In this document: piece after piece, positions 25,129 to 33,295 of the stretch | Layout: every line of letters starts with the position of its first letter | Numbering within the stretch: the first letter of the stretch is position 1 | Assembly (NCBI GenBank): GCA_934621485.1 | Contig: CAKTUS010000004.1 | Location: 1-62,839 of the forward strand | Reading direction: 5' to 3' | Source of the DNA: an uncultured Clostridia bacterium | GTDB lineage: Bacteria; Bacillota; Clostridia; Christensenellales; Aristaeellaceae | Length of the DNA stretch: 62,839 bases | Notes under the pieces: generated by a model | What the model saw: the letters and a program-made list of their open reading frames with translations, nothing else | Told to the model about the DNA's origin: nothing | Databases searched by the model: none | Made by a program: the position numbers and the translations under genes

Positions 25129-25827
25129 TCACCTCACGAACAATTGATAAATGGAAAAGTAGAGAAAGGGAATCAAAATCGCCGGAAGCAGATTGGCCAC
25201 CTTGATATCCTTATCCAATACCATATTGAAACCGAGAGCGGCAATTAATAAGCCGCCCACCGCGCTCATTTCCGTAATGAGCGCATCGCTGAGCAGCGGC
25301 GCTACCAGGTTGCCCAGCAAAGCGATTGTTCCCTGATATATCAGCACAGGCACCGCCGACAGCATGACCCCTATGCCTAATGAGCTGGTAAAAATCACAG
25401 AGACTACCCCGTCCAAAGCAGCTTTGGCTACCAGCGTGGAATGATCCCCGCGGATTCCGCTGTCCAGCGCTCCTACAACGGCCATCGCGCCTACGCAAAA
25501 CACCAGGCTGGCGGTTACAAACCCCTTGGCAAAGGTGTTGCCGGTGTTATCTCCAGGGTTGAGCTTGCTTTGCGCCCATATACCCAGGCGGTTCATGCGA
25601 CCGTCAATATCCACCAGAGAGCCCGCCATACCGCCAACCACCATAGACAGAATCACCAGCAGCGTATTTTCCGTTTTCAGCGCGCCGCTCAAACCGATGA
25701 GCAGTACACTGAGGCCAACGCCCTGCATAACCGTTTTGGCAACGGCGTCCTTCAGGCCCCGGCGCAGCAGCAACCCCAGCAGCGAGCCAACCACAATGGC
25801 GCCGCAATTGATAAACGTTCCTATCAC
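25129..25827 (-). CDS. DUF554 (YdfK-like) membrane protein
   Basis: A 232-residue protein with about seven spans, matching the DUF554 family: N-terminal MIGTFINCGAIVVGSLLG, a central GDHSTLVAKAALDGV and the C-terminal AILIPFLYF. A transport role is assumed, not shown. It sits upstream of ahcY with 5 bases between them. The rpmA terminator is immediately upstream, and no clear promoter of its own was found. Confidence 0.82.
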   Translation of the reverse strand: MIGTFINCGAIVVGSLLGLLLRRGLKDAVAKTVMQGVGLSVLLIGLSGALKTENTLLVILSMVVGGMAGSLVDIDGRMNRLGIWAQSKLNPGDNTGNTFAKGFVTASLVFCVGAMAVVGALDSGIRGDHSTLVAKAALDGVVSVIFTSSLGIGVMLSAVPVLIYQGTIALLGNLVAPLLSDALITEMSAVGGLLIAALGFNMVLDKDIKVANLLPAILIPFLYFSIYQLFVR

Positions 25828-25845
25828 AGTTCAAAAACCTTCATT

Positions 25846-25887
25846 TCAAAAAAGAAGCTGCCCTATGCAATGACAGCTTCTTTTTAG
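25846..25887 (-). terminator. Terminator of rplU-prp-rpmA
   Basis: The stem AAAGAAGCTG/CAGCTTCTTT (25851-25860 with 25874-25883) is followed on the minus strand by a run of T. Confidence 0.8.
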
Positions 25888-25897
25888 CGTTTCAGCC

Positions 25898-26197
25898 TTA
25901 CTGCGCAGCAACGGCGGTTTCCACGGGATACACGCTTACCTGCTTCTTATCGCGGCCCAGACGCTCGAAACGAACGATACCGTCTACCTTGGCGTAGAGG
26001 GTATCATCCTTGCCGATGCCCACGTTCAGGCCGGGATGGATATGAGTGCCACGCTGACGAACCAGGATGTTGCCCGCCAGAGAGAACTGGCCGTCGGCAC
26101 GCTTGGGGCCAAGGCGTTTGCTCTCGCTGTCGCGACCGTTGCGGGTAGAGCCCATACCTTTTTTATGGGCAAAAAACTGAAGATTCAGCTTCAACAT
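25898..26197 (-). CDS. rpmA: 50S ribosomal protein L27 (precursor form)
   Basis: 99 residues. The N terminus MLKLNLQFFA is the Firmicutes-type extension that the protease Prp removes after Phe9 before assembly. The mature part starts HKKGMGSTRNGRDS and contains the conserved GGxxxRQRGT-like segment GNILVRQRGTHIHPG. GGGAGGAA lies at the end of prp, which overlaps this gene by 7 bases. Confidence 0.95.
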   Translation of the reverse strand: MLKLNLQFFAHKKGMGSTRNGRDSESKRLGPKRADGQFSLAGNILVRQRGTHIHPGLNVGIGKDDTLYAKVDGIVRFERLGRDKKQVSVYPVETAVAAQ

Positions 26198-26538
26198 GAT
26201 GATGTTCCTCCCATCAGATGAATTTGTAAGTACTTGGAATACTGCTCCGCGATTCCCTGAAAGCCCTGAACCGTCGTTTGCAGAATGACCTGCGCGTCGT
26301 GGACTTTGAGCGGGGGCAAGCTGGCCGGCAGCAAAACCTCCATGGTCGCGGTGCGTTCTTTTTGGAAAACCATGGGCCGAATGTGAGCCACGTTTTCCAA
26401 AGCGTTGATACAGGTGGTTATGAGCACGCTGGCGGCGGCGCATACAATGTCGCTGCCGGCCTGGGCATAGCCGGAGTGGCCGCTTACGCCAATAGCGCAA
26501 ATGCCCTGCTCATTCCGCCGCACAGTAACGGTGGTCAT
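26191..26538 (-). CDS. prp: Ribosomal-processing cysteine protease Prp
   Basis: Cleaves the N-terminal extension of L27. 115 residues, with the catalytic His21 (GHSGYA) and Cys33 (GSDIVCAAAS) in the family arrangement. It is placed between rplU and rpmA as in other Firmicutes. Its ATG overlaps the rplU stop as TGATG, giving coupled translation, and the substrate's cleavable N terminus is visible in the adjacent gene. Confidence 0.92.
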   Translation of the reverse strand: MTTVTVRRNEQGICAIGVSGHSGYAQAGSDIVCAAASVLITTCINALENVAHIRPMVFQKERTATMEVLLPASLPPLKVHDAQVILQTTVQGFQGIAEQYSKYLQIHLMGGTSSC

Positions 26539-26843
26539 CAGCCGATAGCCGTAATTTCCACCTTGGTGTACGCCTGACGGTGACCAGCGCGGCGATGATA
26601 GTTCTTCTTGCTCTTGTACTTGAAGATCATGATCTTCTCGCCCTTTACCTGAGCAAGAACCTTGCCTTCCACCTTTGCGCCAGCCAAAGTCGGCGTGCCG
26701 ATTTCAACGCCGTCCTCAGAACCCAGCATCAGCACATCGAAGTTGACTTTGCTGTCGATTTCCTGGTCGAGCTTCTCCACGTAGATAACGTCCCCCTGGG
26801 ACACACGATACTGCTTGCCACCACTTACGATCACAGCGTACAT
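26538..26843 (-). CDS. rplU: 50S ribosomal protein L21
   Basis: 101 residues beginning MYAVIVSGGKQYRVSQGD and containing the C-terminal signature KSKKNYHRRAGHRQ, which contacts 23S rRNA. CAGGAGG precedes the ATG at 26843; an in-frame extension upstream overlaps the leader RNA and is not used. First gene of rplU-prp-rpmA. Confidence 0.96.
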   Translation of the reverse strand: MYAVIVSGGKQYRVSQGDVIYVEKLDQEIDSKVNFDVLMLGSEDGVEIGTPTLAGAKVEGKVLAQVKGEKIMIFKYKSKKNYHRRAGHRQAYTKVEITAIG

Positions 26844-26930
26844 GGTCAAGCACCTCCTGAAACAATCTCGCAAAGCAGATGGGTGGCGCTAAGAAGCGCA
26901 CTTCAAAACCCCGCTTTAGCGGCTACCGTT
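26844..26930 (-). ncRNA. Probable L21 leader (ribosomal protein autoregulatory element)
   Basis: The mRNA leader before rplU folds into two short hairpins on the minus strand: CCGC-TAAA-GCGG (about 26913-26924) and GCGCT-TCTT-AGCGC (about 26887-26900), followed by CACCCATCTGC just before the ribosome binding site. Position and shape fit the L21 leader described in Firmicutes. This is from memory of the family, not a covariance search. Confidence 0.55.
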
Positions 26931-26932
26931 AT

Positions 26933-26961
26933 ACGGTATCATAAACCCTGAGGAAAGTCAA
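26933..26961 (-). promoter_or_regulatory. Promoter of rplU-prp-rpmA
   Basis: On the minus strand TTGACT (26961-26956), 17 bases, then a weak -10 TACCGT (26938-26933) preceded by TGA, an extended -10. Confidence 0.5.
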
Positions 26962-27037
26962 GGTTTTTACGCCTTTTTTCCTGACTTTCGGCCGTTTTTC
27001 CCGGCTTCGGTCCGTGACAAAAACCGTCTTTTTTCTA

Positions 27038-27066
27038 TTGACGAATCCGTCCTTTCCTGCTAGGAT
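27038..27066 (+). promoter_or_regulatory. Sigma-A promoter of the MATE gene
   Basis: TTGACG (27038-27043), 17 bases, TAGGAT (27061-27066). Divergent from the rplU promoter. Confidence 0.65.
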
Positions 27067-27122
27067 TGTTGTTTGTGGATTTTCCACAAGAATGGAACGA
27101 CGCAGAAGTAAGGAGAAATGAA

Positions 27123-28484
27123 ATGCAAACTCAGGAAAGGTCCAGAATGTTGGGAACAATGGACATGGGCAAGCTGGTTCCCAAGGTTTCCATTCCCATT
27201 ATGATCAGCATGCTGGTACAGGCTCTGTATAATGTGGTGGACGGCATTTTTGTGGCGCGCTACAGCGCGGAAGCGCTCACCGCCGTTTCCCTGGCCTATC
27301 CCATCCAAATGCTGATGATCGCCGTATCCACCGGCTTGGGCGTCGGCTTCAACAGCCTCATCAGCCGCAAGCTGGGAGAAAAGCGCCACGAGGAAGCCCG
27401 GGAGGCCGCCCGCAACGGTATTTTTACAGAGCTGTGCGGCTTTGCGCTGTTCTGTCTTTTCGGTCTCTTTTTTGCCCGAGACTTTTTCAACCTGTTTACC
27501 TCCGACCCCGTGCTCCAGCAGCACGGCGGCGAATACCTGAGCCTTGTGTGCATTTACAGCTTCGGTCTGTTTTTGGCGGTGTGTTTTGAGCGCATGATGC
27601 AGGCCACCGGCAATTCCATGCTGGCCATGATGACCCAGCTGCTGGGCGCCGTTGCCAATATTGTGCTGGACCCCATCATGATTTTCGGTCTGTGCGGCTT
27701 TCCGGCCATGGGTGTTGCCGGCGCTGCCATCGCTACCGTCATCGGCCAGATTGGCAGCATGACCCTGGGCCTGATTCTCAACCAGGTTAAAAACGTGGAG
27801 CTTCGGGTGAAAATTCGAGGTTTCCGCCCCAATGGCGCGATTCTCAAGGACATTCTGGCCGTAGGCTTTCCCAGTATCATCATGCAGTCCATTTCTTCCG
27901 TTATGAACGTCGCCATGAATATGATTCTGCTTGGCTTTGGCGCTACGGCCGTCAGCGTATTGGGCGTGTACTTCAAGCTGCAATCCTTTGTATTCATGCC
28001 CGTTTTCGGCATGAGCAACGCATTGGTGGCCATCATTGGCTACAACTATGGCGCGCATTTGAAGCAGCGCGTCTATGACGCCATCAAAGTGGCGCTGCAA
28101 TGGTCCGGCGTCATCATGCTGCTTGGCATGCTGGCGTTCCTGCTCATTCCCCAAACCCTGCTGAGCCTGTTTGAAGCCAACGGCGCCAGCGAGCTGACCG
28201 GCATGGGCGTTGTGGCTCTGCGCATCATCTGCCTCAGTTTTCTGATGGCCGCCGTGGGCATCACCATCAGCACCTGCTTTCAGGCCATTGGCAAGGGTTT
28301 TTACAGCCTGATTATGAGCCTGTGCCGACAGCTGATTGTGCTGCTCCCCGTTGCCTGGCTGCTCAGCCTGACGGGCGACGTGAACGCCGTTTGGTGGAGC
28401 TTTCCCATTGCCGAGGTGGTTTCCCTTGCGGTGTGTCTCAGCCTGTACCGTCATGTGGACAATACCATGCTGAAAACCCTTTAA
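27123..28484 (+). CDS. MATE family efflux transporter
   Basis: A 453-residue membrane protein with twelve predicted spans in two homologous halves. The first half starts KLVPKVSIPIMISMLVQALYN, and the repeat-half signature lies near FGMSNALVAIIGYNYGA. It is typical of the NorM/DinF superfamily, which exports cationic drugs or metabolites with Na+ or H+. AAGGAG precedes the ATG at 27123. It has its own promoter and no partner gene; the substrate cannot be predicted. Confidence 0.9.
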   Translation: MQTQERSRMLGTMDMGKLVPKVSIPIMISMLVQALYNVVDGIFVARYSAEALTAVSLAYPIQMLMIAVSTGLGVGFNSLISRKLGEKRHEEAREAARNGIFTELCGFALFCLFGLFFARDFFNLFTSDPVLQQHGGEYLSLVCIYSFGLFLAVCFERMMQATGNSMLAMMTQLLGAVANIVLDPIMIFGLCGFPAMGVAGAAIATVIGQIGSMTLGLILNQVKNVELRVKIRGFRPNGAILKDILAVGFPSIIMQSISSVMNVAMNMILLGFGATAVSVLGVYFKLQSFVFMPVFGMSNALVAIIGYNYGAHLKQRVYDAIKVALQWSGVIMLLGMLAFLLIPQTLLSLFEANGASELTGMGVVALRIICLSFLMAAVGITISTCFQAIGKGFYSLIMSLCRQLIVLLPVAWLLSLTGDVNAVWWSFPIAEVVSLAVCLSLYRHVDNTMLKTL

Positions 28485-28509
28485 GAACACCAAAAGCACA
28501 ACCGGAGTG

Positions 28510-28538
28510 TTGACACAAACCCCGTTCCATGATAAAAT
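28510..28538 (+). promoter_or_regulatory. Sigma-A promoter of the T-box operon
   Basis: A perfect -35 TTGACA (28510-28515), 17 bases, and TAAAAT (28533-28538). Confidence 0.85.
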
Positions 28539-28549
28539 GCCATTCAATT

Positions 28550-28823
28550 CCACATCAAAGACGATGACGGAACCTTGTCCTTCCCGGAGCGCCTCAGAGA
28601 GCCGGCGGTTGGTGAAAGCCGGAACCAAAGGGCTGGACAGTCTGCTTCCCGAGTTGGTTTTGTAAACGCCCCAATGGGCCAGTAATGAAACCCGGCCGCC
28701 CCGTAACAGGCTTTGGACTTGTTTGAGTCCGAGAGGTGATTCCGCGCCATGAGGCGGGAATAAACAGGGTGGTACCGCGAAAGCCTTTTCGTCCCTGAGT
28801 TCAGCAGAACTCAGGGATTTTCC
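28550..28823 (+). promoter_or_regulatory. T-box riboswitch, possibly leucine-specific
   Basis: Senses uncharged tRNA and prevents termination upstream of biosynthetic genes. Stem I has the classical CAGAGAGCCGGCGGTTGGTG segment (about 28592-28611). The T-box proper AGGGTGGTACCGCG is at 28766-28779, with its UGGU sequence pairing to the tRNA acceptor end. The terminator stem is CCCTGAGTTC (28793-28802) with GAACTCAGGG (28807-28816) and a T-run. Lining up stem I to standard leaders puts CTG (Leu) at the specifier, about 12 bases before the GAG at the base of stem I, but its flanks are not canonical. The type is certain, the amino acid tentative. Confidence 0.93.
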
Positions 28824-28851
28824 ATTTCAAAGAACCAGGAGGTAGGTAAGG

Positions 28852-30270
28852 ATGCAACCCATTCGTATCAGCGACATGACCATTAAGCAAAGCGGAAAGG
28901 CGGGCGCGTTTTCGCTCACATTCCGGGAAAAACTGGAGTTGTGCAAGCAGCTGGACCGCCTGGGCGTATCCGTCATTGAACTGGAAGCCATCGAACAGCC
29001 AAAGGCGGACAGCTTGCTGATTAAATCTGTGGCTTCTGCGGTGAAGGACAGCTGCGTGGCCGTACCCGTAAAGCTGAACGCCGACAGCGTGTCCATAACC
29101 TGGCATGCCTTGAATGAAGCCCGAAAACCCCGTTTGCAGGTGGCGGCTCCCGTAAGCCCGGTTCAAATGGAATACTTGTTTCACAAGAAGCCGGACGCAA
29201 TGCTCAGCGCCATTTCGGAAACCATAGCCGCCTGCCGCGCCTGCACACCGGACGTAGAATTTGTGGCTGATGACGCCACCCGAAGCGATACCGTCTTTTT
29301 GCATCAGGTCATCCGCGCCGCTATTGAGGCAGGGGCCGGCACCATCACCTTATGCGACGCGGCCGGGGCCATGCTGCCCGATGAGTTTGCCGCGTTATTC
29401 TCCGGCCTGTATGAAGCGGTTCCCGAGCTCAAATCCATTACGGTGGGCGCTTCCTGCGCCAACGACCTGGCCATGGCGGACGCCTGCGCGGTGGCCGCCG
29501 TACAGCAGGGCGTTCGAGAAATCAAAGCCGTTGCCTGCGGCGCGCAATGGGTGTCCCTGGGGAACATTGCCCGTGTTTTGGCCGCTCGCAGCGGCGAGAT
29601 GAAGCTCTCCGTTCCCGTACATATGACGGAAATGAAGCGCGCCCTAAACCAGATTGACTGGATGTGCCAAACCGCACGCAAAAAGGCCTCGCCCTTTGAC
29701 AATGGGGTACTGCCTCATGACGAGGGCCTGAACCTGACCAGCAATGACGATGAAGCAGCCGTTATGCACGCCGTGGAGCGCCTGGGGTACGACCTGAGCG
29801 CCGAAGACGCCGAAAAGGTTTGGGCCGCCTTCCAGCGCATTGCAGACCGCAAAGAACAGATTACCACTCGCGAGTTGGACGCTATCGTAGCGGCGGAAGC
29901 CATGCAGGTGCCCCCCGCTTACCAGGTGGAAAGCTACGTCATCAATACGGGCAGCCATATTTCCGCCATGGCGCATATGCGCCTTATGCGCAACGGCCGG
30001 GTGCTGGACGGCATTTCCGTGGGCGACGGCGCTATCGACGCCGCTTTTCTGGCCATTGAGCAAATTGCCGGTAAGCATTATGAGCTGGATGATTTTCAAA
30101 TTCAGGCTGTTACCGAGGGCCGCGAAGCAATGGGCCAAACTGTGGTCAAGCTGCGTTCCAACGGCCGTCTCTACTCCGGCCGCGGTATTTCTACCGATAT
30201 TGTGGGAGCCGGCATCATGGCCTATTTGAACGCACTGAACAAAATTGTGTATGAGGAGGAAGAAGCATGA
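28852..30270 (+). CDS. LeuA-like (2-isopropylmalate synthase family) protein lacking catalytic residues
   Basis: 472 residues with the two-domain layout of alpha-isopropylmalate synthase. An HMGL-like TIM barrel covers about 1-270. The C-terminal LeuA regulatory domain covers about 340-470 and keeps its hallmarks (SVGDGAIDAAFLAIEQI, AVTEGREAMGQT, SGRGISTDIVGA). The active site is not conserved: DTTLRDGEQ is replaced by DMTIKQSGK, losing the catalytic Arg and the metal-binding Asp. The metal-binding HxHND motif is replaced by SCANDL, losing both His. It is therefore unlikely to be a working LeuA. GGAGG precedes the ATG. It is T-box controlled and overlaps the next gene by ATGA. Confidence 0.85.
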   Translation: MQPIRISDMTIKQSGKAGAFSLTFREKLELCKQLDRLGVSVIELEAIEQPKADSLLIKSVASAVKDSCVAVPVKLNADSVSITWHALNEARKPRLQVAAPVSPVQMEYLFHKKPDAMLSAISETIAACRACTPDVEFVADDATRSDTVFLHQVIRAAIEAGAGTITLCDAAGAMLPDEFAALFSGLYEAVPELKSITVGASCANDLAMADACAVAAVQQGVREIKAVACGAQWVSLGNIARVLAARSGEMKLSVPVHMTEMKRALNQIDWMCQTARKKASPFDNGVLPHDEGLNLTSNDDEAAVMHAVERLGYDLSAEDAEKVWAAFQRIADRKEQITTRELDAIVAAEAMQVPPAYQVESYVINTGSHISAMAHMRLMRNGRVLDGISVGDGAIDAAFLAIEQIAGKHYELDDFQIQAVTEGREAMGQTVVKLRSNGRLYSGRGISTDIVGAGIMAYLNALNKIVYEEEEA

Positions 30271-32777
30271 AGCTTTCGTTTTCCACCCGCGGCTGGCAGT
30301 CTCTTTCCTGGGAGGAAAGCGTAGCCGCTGCCAAGGCTTCCGCCTTCCAGGGCATTGAAGTTTATGACGTGCTGCATCGCGCCGATTTTTGCCAGCGCGG
30401 CGGCGCTTTTGATGCGTATCAGGCCGCTTCCACCGCCCGCGAACTCCGGGAGGCCGGCCTGCAGCTGCCCTGCTTTGATACTCCCTGCGACCTTTCAACA
30501 CCGGTTGAAAAGGAAGCGGCGCAAACCCTGCTGGAACGCGCCCGCCTGGCGCAGGCCCCTTATGTCGCCTTCTGCGCCCTGCATGAAAACGAGGACATGG
30601 TGCGCCTGAATTTGGAAACGCTGTTGCCAATGGCTCAGGAAAAGAGCGTGGTGCTTCTTCTCAAAACCACGGGCATTTACGCTGATACTGCCCGTCTGCG
30701 TACCCTGATGGACAGCTTTGCTTCCGACCAGCTGGCCGCGCTGTGGGATATGCATCATCCTTACCGGGACCAGGGCGAAAGCGCCGCCGATACCATTCGC
30801 CATTTGGGCGCTTATGTACGTCACGTTCACCTGCACGATTCAGACGACGCTGAAACCTACAACCTGATTGGCGAAGGCAGCCTGCCCGTAGACGAAATGA
30901 TGCGCGCTCTTTCCTCCATTGATTATGACGGCTTTCTCTCCCTGGAGTGGAAACCGGAATGGATGGACGACCTGACTGACCCGGAGGTCATCTTCCCCCA
31001 TTTCGTCAACTATATGAACCGCTTTGAAAACCCCCGCGGCCGCAAAAAAACGCTGTATTTCAACCATGACGGCAGCGGCCAGTACGTTTGGAAAAAAGAT
31101 GAATTAATTGACTGTACCTTTCCTCAGGTGCTGGATAAAATAGCGGACGCCTTTCCGGACCAGTATGCCATCCGTTATACCACACTGGATTACACCCGCA
31201 CATACGAGGAGTTTCGCCAGGATGTGGACCGTTTTGCCCGGGCCTTACTCTCCTTGGGGGTTAAATCCGGCAGCAAGGTGGCCATATGGGCCACCAACGT
31301 GCCTGCCTGGTACATTACCTTCTGGGCCACGGTAAAGCTGGGGGCGGTGCTGGTGACCGTGAACACCGCCTACAAGATTCATGAAGCGGATTATCTGCTG
31401 CGCCAGTCCGACACTCATACCCTGGTGATGATTGAAAACTGCCTGGATTCAGACTATCGGGGCATCATCAACGAGCTATGCCCGGAAATTGTGCAAAGCA
31501 AGCCCGGCGAGCCTCTTCACTGCAAGCGTCTGCCCTTTTTGCGCAACGTGATTACCGTAGGCTTCCGGCAACCCGGCTGTTTATCCTTTGACGAGGCGAT
31601 GCAGCGCTGCGACAGCGTGCCCGCGGAAAAGCTGCGGGCCATGGCCGCACAGGTAAAGCCGGGCGATGTGTGCAACATGCAGTATACCTCCGGTACAACG
31701 GGTTTTCCCAAAGGCGTTATGCTTACCCACTATAATGTGGTTAACGATGGCAAGTGCATCGGCGACCGTATGGGTCTGTCCACCGCCGACCGCATGATGA
31801 TTCAGGTGCCTATGTTCCATTGCTTTGGCATGGTGCTGGCCATGACCGCCGCCATGACCCATGGGGCCACCCTGTGCCCTCTGCCCTATTTTTCCGCCAA
31901 ATCTTCGCTGGCCTGCATTCAGCAAGAACGCATCACCTGCTTTCACGGCGTGCCCACCATGTTCATTGCCATGTTCAATCACCCGGATTACCGCAAGACC
32001 GATTTTTCCTATATGCGCACAGGCATCATGGCCGGCAGCGGCTGTCCGCCGGAATTGATGCGCCGGGCAGCCCAGCCGGACGAAATGAACATGCGCGGTA
32101 TTGTCAGCGTGTACGGTCAAACCGAGTCTGCGCCCGGCAGCACCATGAGCGCCTGGGAAGACCCGCTGGATTTGCGCTGCAATACCGTAGGCTACGCCTT
32201 CCCCCACATTCAGTGTAAGGTCATCGACCCGGACACCGGCGAGGAAGTGCCCGACGGCGTGAACGGCGAGTTCTGTTCCCGCGGCTACAACACCATGAAG
32301 GGCTATTACAAAATGCCGGAGGCCACCCGCGCAGCGGTGGACGAAGACGGCTGGCTCCACTCCGGCGATCTGGCTTGCCGCAACCCGGACGGCACATTCC
32401 GCATCACCGGCCGTTTGAAGGATATGATTATTCGCGGCGGGGAAAACATTTATCCCAAAGAAATCGAGGAGTTCATCTATACCCACCCGGCAGTGAGGGA
32501 TGTGCAGGTCATTGGCGTACCGGACGCCAAATACGGCGAAGCGGTTATGGCCTGTGTCATTCTCAAGGATGGCGAAACCGTAACTGCCCAGGAAATGACG
32601 GACTATATAGCCGGACACATGGCTCGTCATAAGGTACCCAAGTATATTGAGTTTGTGGATCATTTTCCCATGAACGCCGCCGGTAAAATTCTGAAATACC
32701 AAATGCGCAAGGAAGCGGCCGAACGGCTTCACCTGACGGGGGCTGCCGGTATCGATACAGCCGGAGAGGGCAAGTAA
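30267..32777 (+). CDS. Fusion of sugar-isomerase-like TIM barrel and acyl-CoA-ligase-type adenylating enzyme
   Basis: 836 residues. About 1-255 form an AP-endonuclease-2/xylose-isomerase-like barrel (SLSWEESVAAAKASAFQGIEV, WDMHHPYRDQGES, VRHVHLHDSD, LSLEWKPEW). Most metal ligands are present, but the usual first Glu appears to be Lys in VVLLLKTTG. About 275-830 form a class I adenylate-forming enzyme with YTSGTTGFPKGVMLTH (about 472), VYGQTES, GWLHSGDLA (about 694), GRLKDMIIRGGENIYP and the A10 Lys in AAGKILKYQMR. These motifs are intact, so the ligase should activate a carboxylate as acyl-AMP and probably acyl-CoA. It is translationally coupled to the LeuA-like protein; the substrate is unknown. 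Confidence 0.88.
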   Translation: MKLSFSTRGWQSLSWEESVAAAKASAFQGIEVYDVLHRADFCQRGGAFDAYQAASTARELREAGLQLPCFDTPCDLSTPVEKEAAQTLLERARLAQAPYVAFCALHENEDMVRLNLETLLPMAQEKSVVLLLKTTGIYADTARLRTLMDSFASDQLAALWDMHHPYRDQGESAADTIRHLGAYVRHVHLHDSDDAETYNLIGEGSLPVDEMMRALSSIDYDGFLSLEWKPEWMDDLTDPEVIFPHFVNYMNRFENPRGRKKTLYFNHDGSGQYVWKKDELIDCTFPQVLDKIADAFPDQYAIRYTTLDYTRTYEEFRQDVDRFARALLSLGVKSGSKVAIWATNVPAWYITFWATVKLGAVLVTVNTAYKIHEADYLLRQSDTHTLVMIENCLDSDYRGIINELCPEIVQSKPGEPLHCKRLPFLRNVITVGFRQPGCLSFDEAMQRCDSVPAEKLRAMAAQVKPGDVCNMQYTSGTTGFPKGVMLTHYNVVNDGKCIGDRMGLSTADRMMIQVPMFHCFGMVLAMTAAMTHGATLCPLPYFSAKSSLACIQQERITCFHGVPTMFIAMFNHPDYRKTDFSYMRTGIMAGSGCPPELMRRAAQPDEMNMRGIVSVYGQTESAPGSTMSAWEDPLDLRCNTVGYAFPHIQCKVIDPDTGEEVPDGVNGEFCSRGYNTMKGYYKMPEATRAAVDEDGWLHSGDLACRNPDGTFRITGRLKDMIIRGGENIYPKEIEEFIYTHPAVRDVQVIGVPDAKYGEAVMACVILKDGETVTAQEMTDYIAGHMARHKVPKYIEFVDHFPMNAAGKILKYQMRKEAAERLHLTGAAGIDTAGEGK

Positions 32778-32966
32778 GCTTTCTTTCAAAGGATTGCTAC
32801 AGGCGTTTCTTTGGCGCTCTCCTTCGCTGCGCAAAGCGCTAATCGACAAAGGAGCACGCAAAGCCTGCGAAACCGCTGTCCATACCGCTGATTTCAAGGA
32901 AACCTCCCCCAGCTTCTTTTTTCATTGGCTGAACCGCTGCTTCAGGCCGGCCAAAAGAAAGGAGCC

Positions 32967-33164
32967 GAAGGAGAGCGGGTGCTGACTGCCTATGGCTTTG
33001 CGACCAGCGTGCATCCGTTTTTCCCAGCGTCTGTCAGGATTTTAGGTGCGAAGCCCTAAACCTTGGCGTTTTTCCCATAAACCAGCATAGTCCTGCCTGC
33101 GGACGCAGACATGCTTATGGGAGCGACAGTCTGGCCTGCTTTTCTTCACAGAAGCAGGTTTTTT
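32967..33164 (+). ncRNA. Structured non-coding RNA, possibly 6S RNA
   Basis: A 13-bp long-range helix pairs GAAGGAGAGCGGG (32967-32979) with CCTGCTTTTCTTC (33135-33147), including G-U pairs. A small internal loop and GACTG/CAGTC (32984-32988 with 33127-33131) come next. Inside is a long hairpin (33074-33080 with 33115-33121, plus GCAT/ATGC and GTC.TGC/GCAGAC) and a smaller TTTAGG/CCTAAA hairpin. A perfect terminator with T6 follows. A long closing stem, open centre and terminal stem of about 180 bases fit 6S RNA, but no promoter was recognised and no family search was run. Confidence 0.5.
33135..33164 (+). terminator. Terminator of the structured RNA
   Basis: CCTGCTT (33135-33141) pairs with AAGCAGG (33152-33158) and is followed by six T (33159-33164). 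It shares its first arm with the RNA's closing helix, so the two folds compete. Confidence 0.8.
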
Positions 33165-33196
33165 CCATCTTTTCAAAAAAAGTTTGAAAATATATG

Positions 33197-33225
33197 TTTC
33201 ACTTTGCCGCTGAACAGGGTATACT
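33197..33225 (+). promoter_or_regulatory. Promoter of the reverse rubrerythrin gene
   Basis: A good -10 TATACT (33220-33225) with a poor -35 TTTCAC at 17 bases. About 70 bases upstream of the start codon. Confidence 0.45.
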
Positions 33226-33295
33226 TAAATCACGAGCTGAAAGCAAGGCTCGTCCTAAAGAATAAGTTATGATGATTTGAAGGAGGACATGAAAC

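Noticed and set aside
23759..25147. Long open frame antisense to ahcY
   Set aside because: The opposite strand encodes a complete adenosylhomocysteinase with all motifs.
27060..28628. Long open frame (522 codons) antisense to the MATE gene
   Set aside because: Low-complexity His/Asn/Gly composition and no start site. Shadow of the real gene.
32794..32985. 63-codon frame after the TIM-ligase gene
   Set aside because: No ribosome binding site, and it runs into the structured RNA. Composition is not convincing.
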